A stretch of DNA of 11,286 nucleotides from Gammaproteobacteria bacterium (GTDB lineage: Bacteria > Pseudomonadota > Gammaproteobacteria > Steroidobacterales > BM003), in contig JAPHSC010000246.1 of assembly GCA_026193125.1 (NCBI GenBank), forward strand, positions 1 to 11,286, in the 5' to 3' direction. Positions 1 to 7,435 of the stretch are shown in pieces. How positions within the stretch are numbered: position 1 is the stretch's first letter; each line of letters begins with the position of its first letter. The notes below the pieces were generated by a model. The model saw nothing but the letters and a program-made list of their open reading frames with translations. It was not told the DNA's origin and ran no database searches. The position numbers and the translations under genes were made by a program.

Positions 1-428
1 CAAGTGAGCATGTCGATGCATGTTTTTCCGTGGGGCAGTTGCCCGAAGTCGCCGCCAGCGCCGATTACCTCGTCATGAGCCTGCCGGGGACACCCTCCAC
101 TCGCCACCTGGTGGATGCCAGGGTATTGAGTGCCATGCCGCAACATGCAGTAGTGATAAACGTGGGCCGTGGACAATGCCTGGATGAACAAGCGCTGGAT
201 GCGGCCCTGCGAGCTGGCTCACTGGGTGGTGCAGTGCTGGATGTATTTGAGAGTGAACCTCTGCCCGCCGGACATTTCCTGTGGCACACGCCCAGGCTTC
301 AAATAAGCTCACACACGGCGGCAGTCAGTTACGTGGAAGATATCGCGCCACTATTCGTGACCAACCTGAAGCGCTTCCTGGACGGCCGGGCGCCTGACTT
401 CCTGGTGGATTTTGCACGCGGGTATTGA
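1..428 (+). CDS. GhrA-like D-2-hydroxyacid dehydrogenase, C-terminal part (5' truncated)
   Basis: The gene runs in from outside the window. The reading frame is open from base 3, so there is no start here and 141 residues are visible. It belongs to the D-isomer-specific 2-hydroxyacid dehydrogenases, which reduce 2-oxoacids such as glyoxylate or hydroxypyruvate with NAD(P)H in the cytoplasm. The visible part is the end of the Rossmann domain plus the return to the catalytic domain. Three family marks are present in order: the catalytic Arg in INVGRG (near bases 160-175), the catalytic Glu in DVFESEPLP (near 240-265), and the catalytic His in SSHTAA (near 305-320). The C-terminus VDFARGY resembles the end of E. 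coli GhrA, which favours the glyoxylate/hydroxypyruvate reductase A group over SerA or LdhA. The next gene lies about 500 bases away, so co-transcription with it is uncertain. The family is secure; the exact substrate is not. Confidence 0.9.
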   Translation, partial: SEHVDACFSVGQLPEVAASADYLVMSLPGTPSTRHLVDARVLSAMPQHAVVINVGRGQCLDEQALDAALRAGSLGGAVLDVFESEPLPAGHFLWHTPRLQISSHTAAVSYVEDIAPLFVTNLKRFLDGRAPDFLVDFARGY

Positions 429-932
429 ACAGCAGACTGTTGCCGAACATATGCAGCGTCCTTTATCCTCACGGGCCACAGTTGGCGGCGGCAACATTCC
501 CGGAAGCGGTTATCAGGGCCCATCGACCATAGCCGAATGTAAGCGCGGCCACACGCAATTCACGCCCGATTGAGCGCAGCCATGAGGGGGATGGCGAAAC
601 CTCCAACGCCAATTCTGCTAGCCGTTCAGTACGCGGCCAGGGTTTTTCATACAAACCTTGCCGCCTCGTCACGGGGTCTGTAAGAATCGGCATGGCGATA
701 GTTATATGAGATTGAAAGTTGCATGATCCCGGCCCGGCTGAGCGAGGGTTTTCTGCTCCTCGATTGGCATGCGGTTCATCGGCAAACAGGCTTCTTGCCA
801 TGGATAATCGAAGTGCCCGCGAAAAATCACGGGCGCCAGCATGAATCTTCATCATCATTTGCCTGCGAAGCCAGAGCCAGGGCAGGCAAAAGCGCCAACA
901 CCGAGTTTATTCGCTAAAGGATGTTCCAAGGT
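429..932. other. Intergenic leader, no convincing gene
   Basis: About 500 bases separate the dehydrogenase stop from the aldehyde dehydrogenase start. Open frames exist (a 129-codon minus-strand frame at 469-858 and a 64-codon plus-strand frame at 723-917), but neither looks like a known protein and neither has a good ribosome site. Visible structure consists of three inverted repeats: 638-660 (8-base arms with one G-T pair, 7-base loop), 815-834 (GCCCG/CGGGC, 10-base loop) and 858-890 (listed separately). None is followed by a T-run, so none reads as an intrinsic terminator. An AT-richer patch around 695-720 might hold a promoter, but I cannot define a -35/-10 pair. The stretch is best read as the promoter and leader of the downstream catabolic genes, perhaps including decayed sequence. 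Confidence 0.5.
858..890. promoter_or_regulatory. 9-base inverted repeat upstream of the aldehyde dehydrogenase
   Basis: TTTGCCTGC (858-866) and GCAGGCAAA (882-890) are perfect inverted copies separated by 15 bases, ending about 30-40 bases before the likely start codon. The lack of a following T-run argues against a terminator. The long spacer fits either a two-half-site operator or an mRNA hairpin just ahead of the ribosome site. No regulator gene in the window suggests which protein would bind. Confidence 0.4.
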
Positions 933-2507
933 ATGACCCAGCAGTTCAAATTGACCTATTCGACCATGTTTTCTCCACCGGAAGCCCTGCATACCCGTTT
1001 CGAAGACGCACTTGTTTCCGTAAAGAGTCAGCTGGGGCAAACCCATCCGCACTATATCAATGGTGAGAACGTGGTGGCCGGTCGCACGCGCGAGAAGCGC
1101 AGCCCGATCGACCAGGACCTGGTACTGGGCCGGTTTGCCGACGGTACGCCCGAGGAGACGGAGATGGCGATTGACGCTGCGCGCAAGGCGTTCCCCACCT
1201 GGCGCAATATGCAGTACAGCGAGCGCAACCGGATCTTGCGCAAAGCGGCCAGCCTGATTGAAGAGCGTGTTTACGAAATATCGGCTGCGGTCGCCCTGGA
1301 AGTGGGCAAGAACCGCATGGAAGCCCTGGGTGAAGTGCAGGAGACGGCCGATTTTTTCAATGTGTACTGCGACGATTTCGAAAAAAACAAGGGTTTCGAT
1401 CACGCCTTGCCTGACGACCCTTTAGAAGGCTTCAAAAGCACCAATCGCTCTGTGATGAAGCCGCTGGGCGTATGGGCGGTAATTGCTCCTTTTAATTTCC
1501 CCTTCGCCCTGGCCGGTGGCCCGGTGGCCGCGGCACTGGTCACCGGCAATACCGTGGTATTGAAGGGTGCCACGGACACACCCTGGTCCGGCCGCATGCT
1601 GGCGGACTGCCTGCACGACGCCGGCATCCCACCCGGGGTGTTCAATTTCGTGAACGGCACGGCCCGGGATGTGGGCGAGGTATTGGTGGAGCACCCGCGG
1701 GTTGCAGGGATTACCTTCACCGGTTCCTACAGGGCCGGCATGCATATCTATCGCAGCCTTGCCGCCGGCCCTTACCCGCGTCCCTGCATCATCGAAATGG
1801 GCGGCAAGAATGCCACCATAGTGACGCGTAGTGCCGATTTAGACAGGGCTGCCGTGGGTATTGTGCGATCGGCTTTCGGTCTGAGTGGACAGAAATGCTC
1901 CGCCCTGTCCCGCCTCTATGTGGATGAATCAGTAGCCGACGAACTGGTCGTCAAATTACAGCAGGAAATTGGCAAGATTCGTTTGGGCGATCCCACCCAG
2001 AGAGTCAACTGGTTGGGCCCGGTTGCCAACCTTGCGGCCTACGAGAATTTTGCCGATTACTGCGAGCAGTTACGCACGGCTGGTGCGCGGATATTGAGCG
2101 GTGGTGAGCAGACCCGTGATGGGGCCTTGGCAAGGGGCTTTTATTGCCAGCCCACCCTGGCCGAATTGCCGCTGGATCACGTGCTGTGGAAAGAGGAAAT
2201 GTTTGTGCCAATCCTGACCCTGGCTCGAGTGCCCGACCGCGAGACGGCCATGGAACTGACCAACGACGTGGACCAGGGTTTGACAGCCGGTATCTACGGC
2301 AGCGAGGATGACGTACGCTGGTTCCTGGATGGTGTTGAAGCCGGTGTGACCTATGCCAACCGACCCCAGGGAGCGACCACTGGCGCCTGGCCCGGTTACC
2401 AACCCTTCGGCGGGTGGAAAGGTTCAGGTAGCACGGGCAAAGCAATCGCCAGCTTTTACTACCTGCCTCTGTATCTGCGAGAGCAGTCACAAACGGTGGT
2501 CGAATAG
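933..2507 (+). CDS. Aldehyde dehydrogenase, PruA/RocA-type (L-glutamate gamma-semialdehyde / P5C dehydrogenase-like)
   Basis: This is an NAD(P)-dependent aldehyde dehydrogenase, probably oxidising L-glutamate gamma-semialdehyde (the open form of pyrroline-5-carboxylate) to glutamate in the cytoplasm. Counting from ATG 921, the active-site set is complete: Asn192 in PFNFPF, cofactor-binding Lys215 in VVLKGA, the Rossmann turn FTGS, general base Glu292 in EMGGKN, and nucleophile Cys326 in SGQKCSA. The C-terminal run QPFGGWKGSG followed by FYYLPLY and REQSQT is typical of P5C dehydrogenase relatives. The length of about 525 residues fits a monofunctional enzyme, with no proline dehydrogenase domain. 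Start choice: ATG 921 directly abuts the AAAGG at 916-920, leaving no room for ribosome binding, whereas ATG 933 lies 12 bases beyond it. ATG 966 is a third option. The aminotransferase follows after 169 bases, and the pair fits omega-amino acid to semialdehyde to acid. A related semialdehyde (aminoadipate or succinate) cannot be excluded. Confidence 0.88.
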   Translation: MTQQFKLTYSTMFSPPEALHTRFEDALVSVKSQLGQTHPHYINGENVVAGRTREKRSPIDQDLVLGRFADGTPEETEMAIDAARKAFPTWRNMQYSERNRILRKAASLIEERVYEISAAVALEVGKNRMEALGEVQETADFFNVYCDDFEKNKGFDHALPDDPLEGFKSTNRSVMKPLGVWAVIAPFNFPFALAGGPVAAALVTGNTVVLKGATDTPWSGRMLADCLHDAGIPPGVFNFVNGTARDVGEVLVEHPRVAGITFTGSYRAGMHIYRSLAAGPYPRPCIIEMGGKNATIVTRSADLDRAAVGIVRSAFGLSGQKCSALSRLYVDESVADELVVKLQQEIGKIRLGDPTQRVNWLGPVANLAAYENFADYCEQLRTAGARILSGGEQTRDGALARGFYCQPTLAELPLDHVLWKEEMFVPILTLARVPDRETAMELTNDVDQGLTAGIYGSEDDVRWFLDGVEAGVTYANRPQGATTGAWPGYQPFGGWKGSGSTGKAIASFYYLPLYLREQSQTVVE

Positions 2508-2530
2508 ACATTGGTGGATCGCCCCAACAC

Positions 2531-2548
2531 TTGCACGGCACCGTGCAA
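2531..2548. promoter_or_regulatory. Perfect 18-base palindrome, candidate operator
   Basis: The sequence TTGCACGGCACCGTGCAA consists of two 8-base perfect inverted arms around CA. It lies 24 bases after the aldehyde dehydrogenase stop and 128 bases before the aminotransferase start. A 2-base loop is too tight for an RNA hairpin of this stem, and AATACTCG follows rather than Ts, so a DNA-binding dimer site is the better reading. It suggests the aminotransferase has its own regulated promoter in the 2549-2676 gap. The cognate regulator is unknown. Confidence 0.5.
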
Positions 2549-2676
2549 TACTCGAGGCATCCAGGATCTTGCCATGCAGGACTTGAACCCGGTCAGGGCT
2601 GTCGCCTGCAAGAGTGGTCGGAACTGACTTACTGACGTGAATACAAAGTTTCGCATTATTTGGACATGAATCAGAC

Positions 2677-3999
2677 ATGAGCAAGCAACATATCAAGACA
2701 GAGCTACCCGGGCCTCGCGCCCGCGCAATGATGGCGCGCGACGCCAAGGTGGTAGCACCCTGTTACCCGCGCGACTACGGCTTTGTAATGGACCATGGCA
2801 AGGGCGCAGAAGTCTGGGACGTGGATGGGAATCGTTTCCTCGATTTCATGGCGGGAATTGCCGTCTGCTCGACCGGTCATAGCCACCCCGAGGTGGTCGA
2901 CGCGATCAAGTCCGCAGCCGACAAGTTTCTCCACATTTCCTCTGACTACTGGCACGAGTACCAGGTCTCTCTTGCAGAGACAATGGCCAGACTTGCGCCC
3001 ATGCAAGAGCAGGCGATGACCTTTTTTGCCAACTCGGGTACAGAAACCGTGGAAGGGGCCCTGAAACTTGCCCGCTATGTGACGCGCCGTCCACGCTTCA
3101 TCGGTTTCCTCGGTGGCTTTCATGGTCGCACCATGGGTTCCTTGTCCTTTACGTCCAGCAAGTACACGCAGCAGGCGGGATTTTTTCCCACTATGCCGGG
3201 TGTCACGCATGTCCCCTACCCTAACAATTACCGCCCGGTATTCCAGGGCGAGGACCAGGGCAAGGCTGTACTCAGATATATCGAGCAACTCTTCCAGCAC
3301 AACCTGCCACCGGAGGAAGTGGCCGGCATGCTGATTGAACCCATCCAGGGCGAAGGCGGCTATCTGGTTCCACCTGACGGTTTTCTGCAGGGCCTGCGTG
3401 AACTTTGTGACAAGCATGGAATCCTGCTGATCTTCGATGAGGTGCAAAGTGGCGTGGGCCGCACCGGCAAGATGTTTGCGTGTGAAAACTGGGGCGTTGA
3501 ACCCGACATCATGACCCTGGCCAAGGGTCTGGGATCAGGTATACCTATCGGCCTGATCGTCGCGCGGCAGAGCATCATGAGCCAATGGAAGCACGGTTCT
3601 CATGGCAACACATTTGGAGGCAATCCCGTGAGTTGCGCCGCGGCGCAGGCTACCCTGAAGCTGGTGGAATCAGGCTATGCCGACAATGCTGCTGCTGTGG
3701 GTGCCTATTTTATGGATCGTCTGCGGGACCTGGCTACACGCTACCCGGTGATTGGTGAGGTGCGCGGCCTGGGCCTGATGATAGGCATGGAGTTGGTCAA
3801 AGATCCCACGACCAAGGAGCCCGCCAGGTCGATTTGTAATGCGCTGGTACGCAGGGCCTTTCAAAACGGATTGCTGTTACTGAGTTGTGGCGTGAGCACC
3901 GTGCGTTTTATGCCGCCGCTCATGGTGGACCGTGCGACCATTGCTGAGGCTATGGGCATACTCGAAACCAGCCTGGCTGAGGTGTTGGCGGAACAGTAA
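2677..3999 (+). CDS. Class III PLP aminotransferase, acetylornithine/ornithine/GABA type
   Basis: This is a fold-type I, PLP-dependent omega-aminotransferase that moves the terminal amino group of an omega-amino acid to 2-oxoglutarate or pyruvate. All expected class III marks are present: the phosphate-binding SGTE segment near residue 120, the FHGRT motif near residue 150, Asp254 in FDEVQSGVGRTG (contacts the pyridine nitrogen), and Lys283 in TLAKGLGSG (Schiff base). The full length of 440 residues is normal. The N-terminal stretch beginning GPRARAMMARD resembles the broad ornithine delta-aminotransferase/GabT-like group sometimes annotated as acetylornithine aminotransferase family. Together with the preceding semialdehyde dehydrogenase this makes ornithine (or lysine, GABA or another diamino acid) a reasonable substrate. 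The start codon overlaps the stop of a five-codon frame at 2666-2680, and no strong Shine-Dalgarno sequence precedes it. The 169-base gap with a palindrome suggests separate control from the upstream gene. The family call is firm; the substrate is inferred. Confidence 0.9.
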   Translation: MSKQHIKTELPGPRARAMMARDAKVVAPCYPRDYGFVMDHGKGAEVWDVDGNRFLDFMAGIAVCSTGHSHPEVVDAIKSAADKFLHISSDYWHEYQVSLAETMARLAPMQEQAMTFFANSGTETVEGALKLARYVTRRPRFIGFLGGFHGRTMGSLSFTSSKYTQQAGFFPTMPGVTHVPYPNNYRPVFQGEDQGKAVLRYIEQLFQHNLPPEEVAGMLIEPIQGEGGYLVPPDGFLQGLRELCDKHGILLIFDEVQSGVGRTGKMFACENWGVEPDIMTLAKGLGSGIPIGLIVARQSIMSQWKHGSHGNTFGGNPVSCAAAQATLKLVESGYADNAAAVGAYFMDRLRDLATRYPVIGEVRGLGLMIGMELVKDPTTKEPARSICNALVRRAFQNGLLLLSCGVSTVRFMPPLMVDRATIAEAMGILETSLAEVLAEQ

Positions 4000-4053
4000 A
4001 CAAAGCTAATGGTGAATCCAGAGCAGAGGCAGGGACCAGGAGAGAAGTCAGGT

Positions 4054-4456
4054 ATGCCGCGCAAGCCCAGCAGACTACGAGTGCAAGCCCAAAGGATTTC
4101 CAAGTTGCCGGCGCTTGCTGCAATGCTGTTTTCCGGCTGCTTGCCGGGGCGAGCATGAGCGAGCAGGACCAGGCGCATCGAAAAGCGGTGCTGCCCCAGT
4201 TGAGCAACAGTCCCGACAGCGCCGGTCGGGATTACCAACCAGACTGGTGCCCCGATGGCGAGAACGTGATCATGCCGGGGACGCGATTTATTTCCTTGCA
4301 TGGATTGACCGCATCCCGCAAGCCGCCGAGACTCAGCAGAACTACAAAAGTGGCATGGAGCGTGAAGCTATCATGTCAGACATAAAACAGGCGCGCCGCG
4401 AATTCCAGGGCCGTCGTACTCACTCGCACCAAAGCCAAAGGCGAAAGCATGACTGA
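4054..4456 (+). pseudogene. Remnant of an exported lipoprotein with PD40/TolB-like repeat, frameshifted and internally deleted
   Basis: No intact gene fills the gap between the aminotransferase and the NhaC gene, but protein-like pieces occur in three frames. In frame 1, ATG 4054 (preceded by AGGAGA at 4037-4042) opens 34 codons: an Arg/Lys-rich start, a hydrophobic stretch and a lipobox-like FSGC, ending at a TGA at 4156. In frame 3, from about 4155 to 4283, the peptide DYQPDWCPDGENV matches the PD40 beta-propeller consensus (xPDWSPDGxxI). In frame 2, from about 4280, GDAIYFLAWIDRI and the charged helix after it resemble the end of CehA/McbA-type metallohydrolases, some of which carry TolB-like repeats. 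That frame ends at 4456, overlapping the NhaC start in ATGACTGA. The simplest reading is one former lipoprotein gene that lost its middle and shifted frame. The match to named families is from memory and modest; the frame pattern is directly visible. Confidence 0.55.
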
Positions 4457-5951
4457 TACCCACTCTGACCGGATCAAAACTCCTACATTGCTACAGGCGC
4501 TGGTGCCGGTTGGCACCCTTATCGCGTTGCTGGCGCTGTCGGTGTATCTGTTTGGTTCAGATTCCTCGGCCGGATCCAATCAAATAGCCTTGCTGTTTGC
4601 CGGAGGGGTCGGCGTGGTAATTGCTATTCGCAATGGCCATCGCTGGCAGGACATTGAGCAAGCCATCGTGCAGGGTATCGGTACCGCCATGGGTGCGATG
4701 CTGATCCTACTCTCGGTGGGCGCGCTGATCGGCAGCTGGATGCTGTCCGGAACCGTGCCCACCATGATCTGGCTGGGTCTGAAATTGCTGGATCCCCGGG
4801 TTTTCTTCGCGGCCACGGCCCTGATCTGTGCCGTGGCGTCGGTAAGTATCGGTAGTTCCTGGACCGTGGCGGGCACCCTGGGCGTGGGCCTGGTGGGTGT
4901 AGCCATGGGCCTGGGCTTGTCACCGGCCATTGCTGCCGGTGCCGTAGTCTCTGGTGCTTATTTCGGCGACAAGATGTCGCCGTTGTCCGATACCACCAAC
5001 CTGGCACCGGCTGTCGCCGGAACGGATATATTCACCCACATTCGACACATGGTCTGGACCACTACGCCTTCCTTCCTGATCGCCTTGCTGATGTTTGCCG
5101 TCATCGGATTTGGCAATCACGGTTCAGGGGATGCGACGCTGGTGACGCAGACTATGACGACCCTCGAGCAGTCCTTCAACATTACCCTGGTGGCATTGCT
5201 GCCCCTGCTCTTGGTGATGTTCCTGGCCTTCCGCAAGTTTCCGGCCATGCCCACCATATTGTTGGGCGCCCTCCTGGGTTGTGTGATGGCGGTTATCCTG
5301 CAGCCCGAGGTGGTCAAGGCCCTGGTTGCAGACTCTGGCATCACCGGTCCCATGGCCTATCTCAAGGGCACCTGGTCCGCACTGGCCAATGGCTACGTGT
5401 CAAATACCGGGGACGCGCGTGTGGATGCATTGCTCAGCCGCGGCGGGATGAGCAGTATGCTCAGCACCATCTGGTTGATCATTTGCGCCCTGGCTTTCGG
5501 CGCCGTGCTGGAACACGCAGGCATATTGTCACGCCTGATCGGTTCGGTGCTCAAGGCCGCCAAGTCCACCGGCACTCTGATCATGTCAGTGGTTTTTACC
5601 TGCATAGGTCTGAATATAGTGGCATCGGATCAGTACATGGCCATCGTACTGCCGGGCAAGATGTATCGTGCGGAATTTGCGAAGCGTGGCCTGGCCCCCG
5701 AGAACCTGTCCCGGGCGATTGAGGACGCCGGCACGCTTACCTCGCCCCTGGTGCCCTGGAATACCTGTGGAGCATTCATGGCCGGTACGCTGGGGGTAGC
5801 CACCTTCGCTTACCTGCCCTTTGCGTTTTTTAACCTCATCAATCCGCTGGTGTCTATCCTCTACGGATTCCGCAACATCAAGATCACAAAGCTGGAGCAA
5901 GACGCTGACATTGAGAGCCAGACTGCCGAACGAAAAATATCGGGGAGATAA
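4449..5951 (+). CDS. NhaC-family Na+/H+ antiporter or related carrier
   Basis: This is an inner-membrane secondary transporter of about 500 residues, the usual NhaC length. Hydrophobic segments lie roughly at residues 13-35, 46-60, 75-113, 117-172, 203-222, 245-261, 267-285, 337-359, 374-402 and 442-473, giving about 10-12 spans. The strongest family mark is GAYFGDKMSPLSDTTNLA, with Asp174 and Asp181 in a conserved polar loop that probably handles cations. A second is the C-terminal EDAGTLTSPLVPWNTCG, also typical of NhaC. AAAGG at 4437-4441 sits 7 bases before the ATG, a good ribosome site. NhaC proteins exchange Na+ for H+, but relatives such as MleN move organic acids. Next to amino-acid catabolic genes this one may therefore carry the substrate or product, or balance Na+ brought in with it. 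It ends 24 bases from the convergent aminotransferase stop, with no clear intrinsic terminator between. Confidence 0.92.
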   Translation: MTDTHSDRIKTPTLLQALVPVGTLIALLALSVYLFGSDSSAGSNQIALLFAGGVGVVIAIRNGHRWQDIEQAIVQGIGTAMGAMLILLSVGALIGSWMLSGTVPTMIWLGLKLLDPRVFFAATALICAVASVSIGSSWTVAGTLGVGLVGVAMGLGLSPAIAAGAVVSGAYFGDKMSPLSDTTNLAPAVAGTDIFTHIRHMVWTTTPSFLIALLMFAVIGFGNHGSGDATLVTQTMTTLEQSFNITLVALLPLLLVMFLAFRKFPAMPTILLGALLGCVMAVILQPEVVKALVADSGITGPMAYLKGTWSALANGYVSNTGDARVDALLSRGGMSSMLSTIWLIICALAFGAVLEHAGILSRLIGSVLKAAKSTGTLIMSVVFTCIGLNIVASDQYMAIVLPGKMYRAEFAKRGLAPENLSRAIEDAGTLTSPLVPWNTCGAFMAGTLGVATFAYLPFAFFNLINPLVSILYGFRNIKITKLEQDADIESQTAERKISGR

Positions 5952-5975
5952 TTCCCGCCCGGCGTAAATCTGACC

Positions 5976-7358
5976 TCAGACGAGAAAGCCGCGTGCGGTC
6001 AGCTTATCCTGGAAGGCCCTTAATACCTTCTCCAGTCGTTCCACCAGCACGTCGATGTCGTTGCGGGTGGCGATCAATGGCGGGGTCATCATCAACCAGT
6101 CACCAAATTCGCCGCCTGAACTGCGACGGGCATAGATCAACAGTCCCTCGGCCATGCCGAGTTTCTTTAGCTCTCCCTGGACGTCCAGTGTAGCGGGAAA
6201 TCTGGTCTTGGAGGTCTGGTCGGCCACCAGTTCGATAGCATTCAGCTGACCTATACCACGCACATCTCCGAGAATAACCAGGCTGGATTTCAGTACATTC
6301 AGTCGGTCGCGCAGGTATTGGCCCTCTACCCGCGCCCTGTGCATCAGATCTTGATCAATAAGCTCCTGCAGAACCGCGAGGCCGACCGCACACCCCAGTG
6401 GACTGGCCTTATAGGTGTGGCCCAGGTGGAACCCCCCTGCCCTCACCACCTCCTCAACCATATGGTCGGGTGCAAGGAAGCCGCCCAGCGGATAATAGCC
6501 GCCGCCTATACCCTTGGCGAAAGTCATCAGGTCGGGTCGTCCCGTGGGCCACCAGTGAGATGCCATGAAGCGCCCTGTACGCCCCGCACCACTGATGACT
6601 TCATCGTAGATGAGCAAGACACCGTGCCGATCGCATATCTCGCGCACCATGGTGTAATAAAAATCCGGCGCGTACTGGGCGCCCCCGGTCAGACCCATCA
6701 CCGGCTCCATGATGTAGGCCAATACGGTTTCCGGTCCGGCCTGCTGGATCGCCTGGTCCAGGCACTGGGCACAGTGCAAGGCGTAGCTATCGCGGTCGAA
6801 ACCGTCGGGATATCGATAGCTCAGGGGCGCCGGAATCTTGATTGACGGTCGCAGCATGGGCGTCATCGCGGTATTCAGCGAATCTCCATTCAGACCCATG
6901 GCCCCAAGCGTGCTGCCATGATAGGAAGGATGACGGCTGATCAACTTGTAGCGGTCGCCCTGCCCGACGGCCAGCGCGTGCAGACGGGCGAACTCCAGGC
7001 ACTTTTCCATGGCCTCGGAGCCGCTGGATACAAAAAAGGCGCGGTCGAATCCTTCCCCGGCCTGGTCAGTCAGCAGGTTGGATAGCTCGGTGTTCGCCTC
7101 GTTCTCGAAACCGCTGGGATAGGCGTAGCAGACTTTCTCGGCCTGCTCACGCATCGCTGCCAGCACCCGCGGATTGGCGTGTCCGACGTTGACCACTACC
7201 GGACCGGAGGTGCAGTCCATATAACTGCGGCCAGCCTGGTCCCACACGTACATCCCTTCCGCCCGCTCGATCCTGGGAATCTGCGGGCTTCCCTTGGGCA
7301 GCCAAAAATGCTGCAGCCCGCCGCCCTTCACGAGATCACCGATTAATTTCTCAGCCAT
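5976..7358 (-). CDS. Class III PLP aminotransferase (omega-amino acid type)
   Basis: This is a second, distinct fold-type I omega-transaminase, 460 residues from ATG 7358. A GTG at 7361 immediately precedes that ATG. The AGGGA upstream lies about 7 bases from the ATG and 4 from the GTG, so the ATG is preferred. Visible marks are SSGSEAMEKCLEFAR (phosphate-binding region), SYHGST, Asp252 in IYDEVISGAGRTG, and Schiff-base Lys282 in MTFAKGIGGG. The WDQAGRSYMDCTSGP opening and the HTYKASPLGCAVG region are closer to beta-alanine/omega-amino acid:pyruvate transaminases and BioA-like proteins than to acetylornithine aminotransferase. It therefore probably differs in substrate from the aminotransferase on the other strand. 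It follows the M16 peptidase gene on the same strand after about 77 bases, so the two could share a transcript. No pathway partner in the window fixes the substrate. Confidence 0.88.
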   Translation of the reverse strand: MAEKLIGDLVKGGGLQHFWLPKGSPQIPRIERAEGMYVWDQAGRSYMDCTSGPVVVNVGHANPRVLAAMREQAEKVCYAYPSGFENEANTELSNLLTDQAGEGFDRAFFVSSGSEAMEKCLEFARLHALAVGQGDRYKLISRHPSYHGSTLGAMGLNGDSLNTAMTPMLRPSIKIPAPLSYRYPDGFDRDSYALHCAQCLDQAIQQAGPETVLAYIMEPVMGLTGGAQYAPDFYYTMVREICDRHGVLLIYDEVISGAGRTGRFMASHWWPTGRPDLMTFAKGIGGGYYPLGGFLAPDHMVEEVVRAGGFHLGHTYKASPLGCAVGLAVLQELIDQDLMHRARVEGQYLRDRLNVLKSSLVILGDVRGIGQLNAIELVADQTSKTRFPATLDVQGELKKLGMAEGLLIYARRSSGGEFGDWLMMTPPLIATRNDIDVLVERLEKVLRAFQDKLTARGFLV

Positions 7359-7435
7359 CACACTTTCCCTGCCTATTGCTTGCCGGCTATCACCGTCATA
7401 TTGCCTGAATACTCGGCGCTCGCGTCGGCAGCGAC

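Noticed and set aside
469..858. Minus-strand open frame of 129 codons in the leader
   Set aside because: The composition is rich in Arg, Ser and Pro without domain-like patterning, there is no good ribosome site, and the frame overlaps several inverted repeats.
855..1403. Minus-strand open frame of 182 codons over the start of the aldehyde dehydrogenase
   Set aside because: It overlaps conserved aldehyde dehydrogenase coding sequence antisense and its product shows no known motif.
2704..3447. Minus-strand open frame of 247 codons inside the first aminotransferase gene
   Set aside because: It lies wholly within a gene whose plus-strand protein carries every class III aminotransferase motif. 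The minus-strand product has no recognisable domain and reflects codon bias of the real gene.
5941..5980. Possible terminator between the NhaC gene and the convergent aminotransferase gene
   Set aside because: Only a 4-base GGGA/TCCC pairing is visible and there is no T-run on either strand.
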